Of a stretch of 64,000 nucleotides of DNA, positions 48,576 to 60,415 are shown piece after piece. The notes under the pieces are model-generated. The model worked only from the letters and a program-made list of their open reading frames with translations. It searched no databases and was not told the origin of the DNA. The stretch covers positions 14,042 through 78,041 of the forward strand of contig WBMV01001028.1 of assembly GCA_013396655.1 (NCBI GenBank). The letters are read 5' to 3'. Source of the stretch: Campylorhamphus procurvoides. Taxonomy: Eukaryota > Chordata > Aves > Passeriformes > Dendrocolaptidae. Made by a program: the position numbers and the translations under genes. Position 1 is the stretch's first letter; each line of letters starts with the position of its first letter.

Positions 48576-51500
48576 AATGTATTTCTTGCACACAGATACA
48601 TCTCCATTTTGATGAGGTAAGAAGAGAACTGCTTAGTCAGTACCAACACATGAAGTGTGTGAAAATACAACCTCTGAGACATGATGAATTTGGTACATCA
48701 CTTTTTAATATGCTTTGGGCTCAGCCCTTTCAGGTCAACAAGTACCTAACACAGAGTGAGAGAAGCTGACCTTGATTTTTCCATTAGAATGCCTGTGGAA
48801 GGGGAGTTGATGTAAGTGCTTCAGGCTCAGGGTATTGATGACAGATTGAATTTGAGTTGCAGCCTCCAGTTCCTGTGCTTGTATTTGTCTGGAGCGTGAA
48901 ACATAAGGTCAGCCCTCATAATTTTTCAGTTTCAGAACACTGTGTGGTTGCCTTCCAAGCATTTTGAACTTCTGTCCAATGAAAAGCTGGCTCTCTGTGG
49001 CAACCTCGGATTTGCTCTGTGAAAGCACTACACCACAGAGCATTTAGGTACTTTCAAAAAACATATCCAGTGCTACATTCAGCTTTCCACAGAAAATGCC
49101 AGGAAAAACAAGTTCAGCTTGCAAGTTAGGAAGCAGCCAACTTGACCCCCTAAACTAACCAATGTCAGGTTCCTGAAGGTACAGTGAGGAGCTCCAAGTA
49201 AATGGATATGTGCTGGCATAGAGATGATAAAGAAACAACCATGGCCACTGATGAGGAAGGGAAAATGCCTGGCTTCTTAAAAAAGGGCAGTAACATTGAG
49301 ATGAAGGAAATAAAGGAAAATATGGCCAATTTGTTCTCCAGATTTATGAACCATTCAGATATTCCCTTGAGAGATTCAAGTTGTTTCATAGTTAGCGTGA
49401 AAGGGCTGCACACTCAGCTCTGCTGTAAATAGGAGCAAAGGTACTTCTTGTCCACAAATTTTAGGGAATATTGAGATGCATAAGACTGAAATCAGCACTT
49501 ACTGGATATTTCTATTGCCTCTGTTGTCTGAACATCCAGTGTGCTCCATTGCACAGCCAACACCATTCCCAGGTCCTGTAGGATAGTTCAGAAACACCAG
49601 GACAATGATGAGGGTGCCTATTTACTAATGGTATGTTTTATGTTGGTTTTAACAATTTCTCTATCAATTGGAACTGACTTAATATTGTTGCTCAACTCAT
49701 GGGACAAGAAAATGTTAAGCTTGAGTTTCAGGCTGTTATGAGCTATTGGCAGTGATGTGTAGGTCTGCTACACTCCCCCAACAAGTCCCATAAGTCCATG
49801 AATGATCCATAATAGTGCACCAAATAACATTTACATGATACCTTTGAATAGGTCATGGTGCAGTCAGATATGAGGTATCTCTTACCTAGAAGTTAGATCC
49901 AATGTGATCTAAAATACAAAAAAATAATGGGGTTGGGAGTGGGTGGGTGTTGTTCAGAATGGTTCTGTATTTTAGTCTCAAACAGCAGATTAGCTTAAAA
50001 TGAAAAGATTGTGAAATATTGTTGATAAATCTTAAGAAGATTTGGAAGATTTCTCTTTTTTGTTGGAATAAATGAAGGCCAAGCCAAATTTCAGTGCAAA
50101 ACACAGGAGCAGAGAATAATAGATATTAATTGACTTCATTTAGGAACATATTATATAATCATGGTATTGATTCAGAGTTTAGTGCCAACTTCTTACTTCA
50201 GTATGCTTAATAGAAAATGACTAAATCAAATGAATCACCATTAAACCCCTCAAATTCATTAATATCCAAAAGGAAAACGAAGTGCCTGAGAAAATGTCAT
50301 GCATTTGGGATATGAGTATGTACAGAATCTGTAATGACATACAAGGCTGGTATTACATCTGGAGCACACTTGTGCCAGTCAAAACACCCATGGGATGAAT
50401 TAATACTGAAAACTCTCAATAATGCAGTTAGAACTGAATACAGAAACCCTTCTTAGTACCTACCACATCTCTGCTGCTGTGCTTGTCTTCAAACACTTTC
50501 ATAAGTCCCACAGCTCACAGCTCAGTCTAAGGGGTTGTACAGGGAGTCACCAGTGTTCTGGGTTTCTTGCTGGAAGGGCTGTGATGGTAGTGATGGGGGT
50601 TTTCCTCCTCTTTGTTGGGAGGAGGAAGACATTGATGCTGATAACACCTTCCTTCTTGGCCTTGGGTTCACCTGACTTGATTTTTATGTTTTCCCAGCAA
50701 CGTCTGTGTACATGCTCCTTTTCATCCCCTTGCTTACCAGTTATCCAGTTTTTCTGGGTCTTTTGCTGTCTCTAAAACTGTCTGTACCTGATGAACCTGG
50801 TGTGACCCAAGCCCAAAGGCTGGGACCTCTGGCCCGTGCTGTCCCTGCCCTCTGCCACACCACCCTGTACAGTGATGGGGCTTCTCTTCACAAAGAACAA
50901 CCCCAAGCTGAAGAGAAGCTGCAGCAAACTGGGGCGATGCTTTCCTGCTGGGGAGATGCTGCTGTTGGGGCCGGACATGCAGGAATAGCTTAGCCTGGAT
51001 ACAGCCCAGGGAAGTGGGGAAATCCCAGAGTCATCAGCCAAAGCAAAACCAGTGTTACTGGTATTTATTGGGCTCCAGGCACAGGGCTCAGAGGACGCAG
51101 GAGGGTGATGGCACGAGACTTGAGGGGATGTGGATCCTTTATCTGCTACTGTTGCAGAACATGTTTTTCCTATGAACTTGGAATAGGTACGAAGGAACTC
51201 CCAAACCAGGCTTAAAATGGGCTTTGCTGTGACTTTTGCTATGACAGCAGCGTGTGCTGCAGCTCATGCCGCTGCAGTTTTTGGAGACAATTGTGCATAA
51301 TAACGTATGATAGAACCAGATTTGGGGTTGACATGCTCCACATTTGCAAGATGGCTCATTAGCAGGGTGAAGTGGCATCACAGGATTTGGATCAAGTTGT
51401 GATTCTATGAATCCTTAAAAAAGAGAGTAGTTTTTTTCAGGGCAATCAAACCTCCATCTTTACTAAGTTTTCTGTGCCATTTACATCTCCATTTTGTAAA

Positions 51501-51845
51501 ACTGCAGAAATCTTAATCAGCTTTGGCCCTGTGAAATGTTACTAACATGAGTAAAAGTCATCATACTTTGCATGCAAGAATACATAATCTTTGGCATTTG
51601 AGAACTGAAAGAAACTCATTTCTATTGCTGTTGAAACACAAAGAGGGCAGGCTCGTGCCTGTGACCCTACATCTGTTACTGTTGGCTGAAGAGGAGCTTT
51701 GGAAGCAGCACCCCGTGGCCCCGGATGGCCAGGATGGAGGTCCAGGAAGGCAGACAAGTCTTTACTACTGAATCCTTTATGCCAAATAGTCTCACACATT
51801 CTTAGAACTCTATTTAAAAAAAAAAAAGAAAAAGGAGAAATGTTG
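48576..51845. other. Non-coding stretch, no gene seen
   Basis: No supported gene. About 50,540-51,130 is more GC-rich than the surroundings and contains a reverse-complement polyadenylation-type word (TTTATT) near 51065. It could be an unrecognised LTR or simply unique sequence. Confidence 0.5.
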
Positions 51846-51884
51846 TACTGTGTGTGTATGTGTGTATGTGTGTGTGTGTGTGTG
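51846..51884. repeat. (TG)n microsatellite with TATG interruptions
   Basis: About 39 bases of TG repeats broken by two TATG units near 51856-51868, ending in a pure run before GATACC. A short A-run precedes it at about 51813-51824. Confidence 0.95.
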
Positions 51885-52860
51885 ATACCTTCAACACAAC
51901 CACCTTATAACAACACGCTCCCCAAAAAGCCATTCTTTTTCATAACACTTACCCATAAGGAAAGTCTAAGCAAAATTTAATTCTTTTTTCATAAGTACCT
52001 CACCTACTGACAACAATTAGTATTGCTTACAGGGCTTCAATTGCAAATGTGAAACATTATAAAAGTCAAGCTATTTGGTTATATCAGAAAACATACTTCA
52101 CTTTTCTTGAGAGGCTGACTGTGTTTTTTATGAGTTATTCATGAAAATATCCTGGAGCTGTGTGCATTGAGCACTGGGATTTTGTTAGCAGGAAAAGAGG
52201 GAAACTGCACCATGTGTGAGAAAGTAATTCTTATGCAAACTAAATGCTTGGAAGCTACTTAGGCCAAAAGACTTTTTTTCTTTTTTCCCCCCTCCATGGG
52301 CAGAGGAACTGCTCATCATCTGCTTTATCAGGAGAGGAAGGTCTAGTCTTCGTTCTCTTTCAGAGTCACAGACATCTAAAGCTGAGCAGATGTTCCCCAA
52401 AAAGCAAGGAGTCTTTTGAGGAGTGTGGCAACACCTGAGCACAGAACTGTCCATGGGTCAGGGGAAGGGTCCTGCTGCCCAGAGCCCCAACCCAAAGTAT
52501 CCCAAAGCTTTACACATCCTCTGCCTTCTCTGGTAGTGCTGCCCGGTGACCCTGAGCACAGCAGAAGGCATTCCAGGGATTCCTGAGCACAGGGAGGTAG
52601 AGTATCCACTCCAAGGATAGCACCTCAGGCCAGCCCTGACAGATCCTGCAGCTCTGGCTTTAAAGTGCCACTGGCAGTGCTGTGACAGCCTCTGTCACCA
52701 AGCAAGAGTGTCCTGCAAGGGCACAACGGTGTGGAGATGCCTCTCAGAGAACTGAAAAAACAACTTCAAACATTGTCTTATAGAGTTAATGAAGAGGTGG
52801 TAAATTGTTTTTGAAGGGGACAAATGATAAAAACCTTTGTCCATGAAAATACGAGACAAT
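51885..52860. other. Non-coding stretch, GC-richer middle part
   Basis: About 52,430-52,740 has higher GC than the rest, with many CAGC/CCTG words, but no coherent reading frame or recognised repeat. Confidence 0.5.
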
Positions 52861-52981
52861 AAGAGTGAAAAGAGAAGGATTAGGGGAAGGAGAAGGGCAA
52901 GGGGCAGGGAGATGGAAATGGAAAGACAAAATGGAAATGGAAAGACAAAATGGAAATGGAAACAGAAAGACAAAAGGGAAA
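52861..52981. repeat. Purine-only tract with a 19-bp imperfect repeat
   Basis: Nearly all bases are A or G. Within it, ATGGAAATGGAAAGACAAA is repeated at 52912-52930 and 52931-52949, with a third, altered copy after that. It grades directly into the gap and the GGGAAA array. Confidence 0.85.
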
Positions 52982-53009
52982 NNNNNNNNNNNNNNNNNNN
53001 NNNNNNNNN
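52982..53009. other. Assembly gap (28 N)
   Basis: Run of 28 N inside the purine array. The true length of the repeat is therefore unknown. Confidence 0.98.
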
Positions 53010-53082
53010 AAAGGGAAAGGGAAAGGGAAAGGGAAAGGGAAAGGGAAAGGGAAAGGGAAAGGGAAAGGGAAAGGGAAAGGGA
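53010..53082 (+). repeat. (AAAGGG)n hexanucleotide array
   Basis: About twelve copies of AAAGGG in direct tandem right after the gap, ending in GGGACAAGGAAGG. Every unit supplies a G-triplet with a three-base spacer. Apparent Lys-Gly and Arg-Glu repeat open frames here are products of the hexamer and not proteins. Confidence 0.97.
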
Positions 53083-53094
53083 CAAGGAAGGATA

Positions 53095-56000
53095 GGATCA
53101 GTGGAACTTCTGATTTTTTTCTAAGGGACATTTTTTGGCAACGTATTTGTTTGCTACCATAAATAGCCCTTCAGATTGCTTCAGATTTCTAGCTCTTGAT
53201 ATCAACCAAAATCAGTGAGTTTTAAAAGAGGTAAAAAAAAAAATCAGTAACAAATTTTCCTTCAAGACGAAATAGCTGTCAAAAATTAAGCCCTGTGGTT
53301 AATGGCTTCTGAATGTTGTATGTGCACAGGAGTAATCAAAGCATTAAAGTAACTTGAGTTCTTAGAATCCATTGTTAAGGTTAATTAACAATATTTAGTC
53401 AGACATTCACATAGGCTGGAAAACAGGCTTAATAACATGCACTCTTAATAACACAGAAAGTGACTGTCCATGGCTTTCTGTCTTGGTAAGTATTTGCTGC
53501 AGCAGCTAGATTTTTTGCAAGTAGAACTTAAAAAAGGCCTTTCCCACCCTTTTATGTTAAAACCTGTTTCTTATCAAATAAAGAATTAGTACCATATCTA
53601 GCCTTCTCTTCTTGTAAAGGAATGAGCTGGATTCCAAGCAAATACAAAAGAATACAAGGTTTTAGAAGTCTGGAAGTTACAGTGTTTATGAACCTGACTT
53701 GAATTCAGTTTTGACTTCTGAATAATTTATTTTTTTTCTCATAATAAAACAACCTAACCTTTCCTTAGTGATATTTGAAAGGCCTGAGCAAGGAAAGAGG
53801 GTCTGATTTACTCTGCTGATGTGTGATTAAATGAACATATACTGGGAAAATATTGTTATTAGGGAAGTAACAGTTTTTATTATGTGATGGTCTCTTGCCT
53901 TGGTGAGCTGTTGGCTTTCTGTGATACACTTTAGCTCAATGTAAACATGAGGTGGTTTATTGATTTCTTTTTCTTCCTCCAAAACAGCCATGGATTGAAA
54001 ATTCCCCTCAGTAAAAGAGGACTTCCACTTTCAATCAAAGCCAAAGGAAAGCTCTACAGGGCTGCTTCCTATATACAGATAAAATATGCTTGTGCTCTTA
54101 TCACAGCCTGTTCTCAGACTTCTGGCAGCAGATTCTGCTCTGGGAGATCAGATCCTCTTTGCAGTCTGAAAGATGGAGGAAATTAAACCTTAAGAGCTGG
54201 TCCTAATTTTAAAGCCAATGTTGCTCCCACAAGAAATGTCTTTTCCTGTGATTTGCAATCCTCACTGTTTACTACAATAGCTGACTTCTTTCTGTCTGGC
54301 TTTAAATGAGATCCATATGGTTTATGAGCTTTTATGTCATCTTATCTATATGTGTACAATAACATTATGTGTTTATTACCCTTTTCTACTTCTGTCTGCA
54401 TGTTTCTGCAGAAGGTCTTGTTTCTGCCTAAATCCTCTGGATTCTAGGGCAGCAAAAGTCTGGGTTGTTCAGATTCTGGTCCTGATGACCAAACACATCT
54501 TCTCAGCATTTCTGCAGCTGCTGACACAGAGATTCAAGACAAAACCCTCTGTTGTCATTGGAAAACAAAAGAGGAAGTTTCTCCCTATTGGGAAGTCTCC
54601 TTTGATTCCCCTGAAGGGCTCTGCTTCTTCCTTTCTCAGCAGCAGCTCAACAGCAACAAGAAGAGACAAAGAAGGACAAAGGAGGTTGGTTGGCTGATTT
54701 GTCTGACACTTTAATAAGAGTTGTAAACAAGAGCTCTGTATGTTAATAAAGTCTTTGCAATGGCAAGTCCTTGCTGAGGATGAAGAGCTGTGTCACTTGT
54801 GTTTACTTTATATCAAATTAATGGCACGGTGGGTTTTCATCCTGCAGATGTGACCTCTGTGCTGACTGTTCATCTTTCAGGGAGGTTTGTACTCACAAGG
54901 ACAATATCACTCTTGTCAGCAGAACAGAGCTTGTTCTCATGTCAAAAAAATCCAGGCAAAATTACTTCTTAATTAATGTTTTCCTTTTGGTTTCAAACCC
55001 AAAGTTTAACTGTAATGGTCAATATGAACAACTGGCTGCCCCTTTACCTGGCAGGACGAGTGTAACACACTACCACATCCAGAGAGCAAGGCACTAATTT
55101 TGCTTCCACTGAAGAAATGACTTTCAGCTTTGATAATGCAGAAGGACTTTGCAGGAGCTGGTAAAGTGAGTTCTGTGCTGCAACAGTGTGAGTTCTGTCA
55201 GTCTAACTCAGTGTGATGCTTGGAGGATTTTATACCAGGTTTGCACCTATGCTGGTGTCACAGAAATACATAAGGTTCCCTGTAGAACTGTTTGCACAGC
55301 AGAGCTGGGGCTGACAGCTAAGGGAACATAAGTGAAATGGCCCTTCCAACCCCAAAGGCTGATGAGAAATGTTGGTCTTTCAGCTCTGCTTCATTGCTTA
55401 CAGCATAGCAACATATTTTATGAGATTTTGGAATTGCAGTTCAAAATTGTGGCCAGATGAAGCTACACAAATGGTTGTTGTGCATGTGTAATTGTGCAAG
55501 TAAATATCAGTGTGGCTGCTTCTGATAATACAAAAAACTCTTTCAAGACAGGTCTTAAGATAAATATTTTCCTTTTTATTCTTGGCTGGAAAGCCTCTTC
55601 TAGGATGTACAGCAAACTGCTCATTTGCATTGTCTTTTCACAATAACAGAAAACTCCCTCTCTAATCAGCTTGAATTGCACAATTCTCATCTGTGTGAAG
55701 GAATTTCATTTAGTCTCTCCTGTAAACAAGTGATTTCTATGCAGCAGGGTTGATAAAGGACAAATTGCCACTGGAAACAGTGGAATTTATTAAGAGTTAC
55801 TATTATTCATCTCCCGTTTTCAGCAACCCATACTATCAAGCCCAAAGCTAATATGGCTCCTTGTTAAGTATTTCTGATGGATTACATATCCTTGTGCAAA
55901 GAGGGAATTAGGGCTTAAAGCTGGTATTTATGCATATAGCATTGTGTATGAACATTGCATATTCAAAACGAAGAACAAATATCACTCGTTGCCTGTACAG

Positions 56001-56271
56001 TGTGGGGAAGACACTGCAATAACAGGAATATATTTCTCTCATCAGGCTCATAGGCAGGTTAACCAATACTGTGCTTGCAAATAATCTGTTCTGACATCTG
56101 TCACTGAACTGTGAAAGGTCACCTATAGATATTGTAGGACCCTGAAAGTCTTTCGACGCAGCAAACCTGTCTCCAGGTGACACAAGTGACTACAGCAGCC
56201 TCCAGTAATGTAGTGGGGGATCCAGGTTTCCTGTGTTCAGTTTATCTTTAGGCACATGGTTTTGCAATTAA
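53095..56271. other. Non-coding stretch, no gene seen
   Basis: No supported gene, transposon or RNA gene. The 126-codon open frame at 54317-54697 looks like a chance frame. Confidence 0.55.
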
Positions 56272-56395
56272 GAGTATCACAGGATTGTTTGGGTTGGAGG
56301 GCACCTTAAAGATCATCTATTTCCCACCCCTGTGCCATGTCACTCAACCAGGTGGATCAGAGCCCCATCTAGTCTTGGCAGATACCAAAGGACAT
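56272..56395 (-). mobile_element. CR1 LINE 3' tail fragment
   Basis: Minus-strand CR1 tail. On the plus strand it begins near 56272 with AGAGTATCACAGGATTGTTTG, then GGGTTGGAGGGCACCTTAAAGATCATC. CCCACCCCTGTGCCATG follows, then a segment ending near AGAGCCCCATCTAGTCTTGG. It is only the 3' UTR; the 5' part is absent. Confidence 0.85.
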
Positions 56396-57235
56396 TTTTT
56401 TTTCCTCTGTTTTACAAGAATCAGATTTCCACACTCATATTCATGGATAGCTCCAGTCTCAGACAGAGGACCACTGGGGTTATCACTTATCTCCACAACA
56501 CAGCAAAAGTCCCTTTTGGATGGCTCACAAGACCCCCAAGGAGTGGCTATGGCCTTTTCTTCCTCAGCTTGCTCTTCTCTGGAGGCTGCAGGAGTGGTCT
56601 GTGCATGACCCTGACATGGGCAGGAGCCTGGATGACTGGAAATGTGTTTGGCTGCTGAGTGGAACAAAGCCCAGAACCTGACCAGACTTGAGGAGTTAGA
56701 CTGGACAAAGAGATCTGTGACAGTAACAGCCTCTAAATCTCAAAAATTTGTTGACAAAAATGACAAGAGACGTGTCTTTGCAAAAGAGTTGGCTTAAATA
56801 CAAATTATGGATATCTCAATCCTTTTTACTGACACACCACCTTAGCAGAACCCAGCACCAAGCCTATACAAACTTAATCACTCTTAGTACCTATGTGCAT
56901 GTGTCTATAAATGCTGCTGCATATTCACACATAAATGCATAAATGGAGGACACATATTCAGATGTGAGCACATGTTCCTTTGAACTACCTCCCAGAGGTG
57001 ATTTTTTTCTGCTCCTGGCATGGAAAAAGCACTAAGCATCACCTCCTTTCTTGAGACCAGCACATAAGTCCTGGTATTCCTGCAGCTAAAAGTACTTCAT
57101 GTTGTGGATAAAATCTCAGATCCTCCCAAGAAGAGTTAGAAATTAAAAAAAACCCAAAACACATGTTCTGGGGATTTTCAACAACACATAACTTGTTTAT
57201 TTAGCTCTCAGCTTCTCATCCAATCCTCTGGGAAA
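56396..57235. other. Non-coding stretch, no gene seen
   Basis: Mixed composition. Overlapping open frames on both strands at 56285-56667 extend from the CR1 fragment and are not supported as genes. Confidence 0.55.
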
Positions 57236-57490
57236 GCTGCCCAGGCTTGGCAGCAGACAGTGTCAGAGCCCTTCCTGCCAGGTGTCCTCCCCTGTGCCCT
57301 GCAGGGACAGGACGCTCCCGCCAGCTGTGCCTGCCCAGCACGGCCCCGCCGTGTCCCACGGACTCCCCGAGAGCTCCTTCAGCCTCCCCACACCCCGCTG
57401 GGCAGGGAGCAGGGCCAGCCATCCCTGGGCAGGGTGTCCTCAGAGTGATAAGGCTCTGCCGGGATCTCAAGGCCTTCACTACGTCATCTT
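57236..57490. other. CpG-dense, GC-rich patch
   Basis: About ten CpG dinucleotides lie between roughly 57310 and 57487, with a C/G-rich composition. This is unlike the CpG-poor background on both sides. It could be a small CpG island (promoter or first exon), a young transposon not yet methyl-decayed, or a gene-conversion hot spot. Open frames on both strands are side effects of the low stop-codon rate in GC-rich DNA. Confidence 0.6.
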
Positions 57491-57495
57491 CTAGT

Positions 57496-57597
57496 CAATA
57501 GGATGTCTTAGCGAGGTGGCATGAGCGAAAACCCTTTATTTAGCCTAAGACATCCTTATTGCTTTGGTTTGTGGCGTGACCTCAAACCACCAAAGCA
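57496..57597. repeat. Two adjacent imperfect inverted repeats
   Basis: Left pair: CAATAGGATGTCTTAGC (57496-57512) and, inverted, GCCTAAGACATCCTTATTG (57543-57561), with two single-base bulges. Right pair: GCTTTGGTTTG (57561-57571) and, inverted, CAAACCACCAAAGC (57584-57597), with one 3-base bulge. The hairpins follow each other directly, just right of the CpG-rich patch. Confidence 0.75.
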
Positions 57598-57599
57598 AG

Positions 57600-58821
57600 T
57601 GTAGTAAATTCCAGAAGGGGGTCAAAATTGAATAAAAAGGATTGGGCACCGTTTCTGTTTGTAAACTGAAAGCAAAATCACTCTTTCCTTGGGCATAGCC
57701 GAAGTTAGGGAAAAGATGCTGGAGTGAATGTCTTCAGTGTTTTACTTGGGGCTGCTAACAAAGTTCCCCAATTAAAAGCAGACAGGTAAAACATGGCAAG
57801 GCAAAGAGATGAAATAGAGAGGTTAGAAGACATTATTTTAGCCTCTTTTTTTTAGAAGATGTTATTTTAGCCTCCTTTTCAGCAGGCTGGGGTGGTTATT
57901 GCTCACAATCTCTGCCTGTCTTTGGCAGATGTTGCACATTCCTCACTTGGAGTCAGGAGCAGCAGCAGGAAGGAGCAGAAATTTTGTCAGCATTGTCACC
58001 AAAGCTAAAATCCTGCACCCTTAAAGGATGTTGCTTTACCCAAGGAATTAATGGCCTTTAGTTCTACTGTAACACTGATATCTTCCTGACGATTTGCATT
58101 TTTACTTCCTCAGTAATAATTCATTCTCCTTTTCCCCAGTCTTGTGAGAGTTACAATACAAAATCCCTTCTGCAGCCAAGTCTTTTCAATGCAGATTAAC
58201 AAAGGAGATGTTGCAATGATCTGTGCTCAGTGTCACTTGTTATTTTTAAATTGTCTCTTGAACTGGGAACGCTTTCCCATTCATAGCATGAAAAAATAGA
58301 CTTATTTTCCCTCCTCTCTTTTAACTTTTGCTTTTTTTTATGTATCCCCGTCATTTAACCTTGAGACCTCGTGACATGTTTGGTTTTATAGTGTGAGCTC
58401 ATCTGCAAATGCACAGAGGAGTTCAGAGAGACAATGTGGAGAGACAGGAGACCCGAAATAACACTGTTCCTGACCCCAGGGACTGAATGTTGGTCACCTT
58501 GCGTGACGTGTCTGATTTTTGCAGTGGGTTTGAGCCAAAACCGAGCCAAACAGTGCATGCAGAACAAGGAACTGTAATAATAGGAGTGGTCACATTCACA
58601 GCTCAGGAATAACTTTGTTGTCCATCCGGAACATACCTATTCCACATCTATATTGCAAGTCTTTACCTTATAGTGACAACAGGAGCCTTCTGCCTGCCAC
58701 CACCGGTTCCTTTTTTCTGGAGCCTCCTCCTGCCTCTTCCCTCCCTTCCATCAGCTTCTCTCCCTGAAGGAAACAGTAAGGTTTAAGTAAGTGGATTTGC
58801 TCTTAAAACAAATTATGGTTT
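57600..58821. other. Non-coding stretch, slightly CpG-richer
   Basis: No gene. A 29-bp tandem doublet lies at 57823-57851 and 57852-57880 (shared TTAGAAGA..TTATTTTAGCCT). Scattered CpGs occur between about 58340 and 58710, more than in the rest of the window. Confidence 0.5.
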
Positions 58822-58880
58822 ATGGCTGGGCTTGACCTTAATAGTCTTTCCCAGCCTGAATGGTTCTATTATTCTATATT
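58822..58880 (+). mobile_element. CR1 LINE 3' tail remnant
   Basis: About 55 bases in plus orientation resembling the end of CR1: GGCTGGGCTTGACCTTAATA, then TTTCCCAGCCTGAATGGTT, then an octamer-like CTATTATTCTATATTG tail. It is the smallest CR1 piece in the window, and the call rests on the ordered words only. Confidence 0.65.
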
Positions 58881-60104
58881 GTCATATCCTGGAGCAAGGA
58901 GTATCAAATTCTTCATTCAATGGGATTAGAATTCTTGTCTTTGTACCCTGTTCTAAAGCCTGCACACACAAGTCCAGCCTGTCTAGTGAATGCATCACAA
59001 TTCTGCACATTATTTTAGGACGTCTGACAGCAAACCTTTCTGTTTAACAGTAAACATTCCACGATTCCGTGATTTGAACATACGCTCCATTGATTTTTCC
59101 CCTCTAAACTGCAGCTTCTGCTGCTCCCTTCACAACTAAATGTGTTGGCAGATGGACATTTGGTTTAACTGACTTCCCTGTGTTTGTACCATGAAGAACA
59201 TTCAGAGCTGAAAGCACTGATCCCGTGTCTGCTGTTTGGACATTTATATGGAAGAGAAAAAGGGCATGCCTAGAAAGCATGTGGTGAGTGTGAAATTGCA
59301 GAAATTTGGAGTAATTTACTAATTAGCAAAGAGCAAAGTAATACTTCACTAAGCACAGCTAGAACAACCCCAGAGAAGAGAACTAAGACACATTAATTTA
59401 TTTGGATTTTTTATTCTGTAATACTCTGTATCACTTACGTATATAAGAGAGAGGCACAGTACCAGCTAGTAAAACTAATAATAGAGAGAAATATCCCTTT
59501 TAACTGTTTATTTCAGATGAACTAGCTGTCAGCAGTTTTCCCAGGGAACATTCTACAGACGTTTTGCAGTGCATGATGTTGGATTACTGTTTGCTTCTAG
59601 GGAATAAAGAAAACTATTCTGGGAATCCTAGACAGAGCTGGGTCAAACCTTTTCATTTGGTAAGGCTTATAGATACCCCTCCCCCCCCAACATTTTTTAT
59701 ATGCTTTGCCTTCCTTACCTTACTAAAAAAATAACAAGATGTTGTTTAAATTAGGCCTTCTAGCAATTTCTGACAAAATACATATATACTGAGGATATGA
59801 AAGCCCAGAGGACAGATTACATACCTCCTGCTAGTCTGGCTGGGCAAGAGCCTTCTAGGATCTCAATCCATTTGTGTTAACCACTTCCAGAATGTTGATT
59901 GCCAACAGCAGCAAGTCCCTTTGTGTTAAGGAACAGATACTAAAAGGCTCAAAGGGGAATTGCCAGTATTTTGTTACCATGGCCAGAGACTGTGCTGTTC
60001 TTTACAATCACTGAAGGTCAGTTGTAAAATTTTTCTGTTTTGGTTATTACAATGCCGATGACCATGAAATTGACAAAATAAACTCTCTGAAAGGAAGTTT
60101 TATT
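58881..60104. other. Non-coding stretch, no gene seen
   Basis: No gene or transposon recognised. A C-run occurs near 59680-59689. Confidence 0.55.
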
Positions 60105-60415
60105 CAGCTGGGAGTTGGCTTCTTCTCCCAGGCATTTAGTGATAGGAGGAGGGAAAATGGCCTCCAGCTGCACCAGAGGAGGTTCACGTTGAACATCAGG
60201 AAGACTTTCTTCATTGAAAGGGTGGTCAGACACTGAAAGGGACTGCCCAGCGGGGTGGTGGAGTCACCATCCCTGGAGATGTTCAATAAATGACTGGACT
60301 TGGCACTGCATGCTGATATGGTTTAGTTGACAAGGTGATCTTTGGTCAAAGGTTGGAATCAATGATCTTGGAGGTCTTTTCCACCCTTAATGATTGTCTG
60401 ATTCTATTACATGAT
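60105..60415 (+). mobile_element. CR1 LINE 3' end (ORF2 tail and 3' UTR)
   Basis: Plus-strand CR1. GGAGGTTCACGTTGAACATC lies near 60178, followed by AGGAAGACTTTCTTC and the GGGTGGTCAGACACTG and TGCCCAGCGGGGTGGTGGA blocks. CCATCCCTGGAGATGTTCAA lies near 60267. The 3' UTR ends AATGATCTTGGAGGTCTTTT, then a TGATTGTCTGATTCTAT-type tail near 60390-60408. The frame is broken. Confidence 0.9.

Noticed and set aside
51385..51412. GATTCTATGA word resembling a CR1 octamer tail
   Set aside because: The sequence before it lacks any CR1 3' UTR landmark.
52786..53124. Lys-Gly, Arg-Glu and Phe-Pro repeat open frames on both strands
   Set aside because: They are translations of the GGGAAA hexamer array running through the N gap.
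54317..54697. 126-codon open frame (plus)
   Set aside because: No family resemblance, and another frame is open on the opposite strand over part of it.
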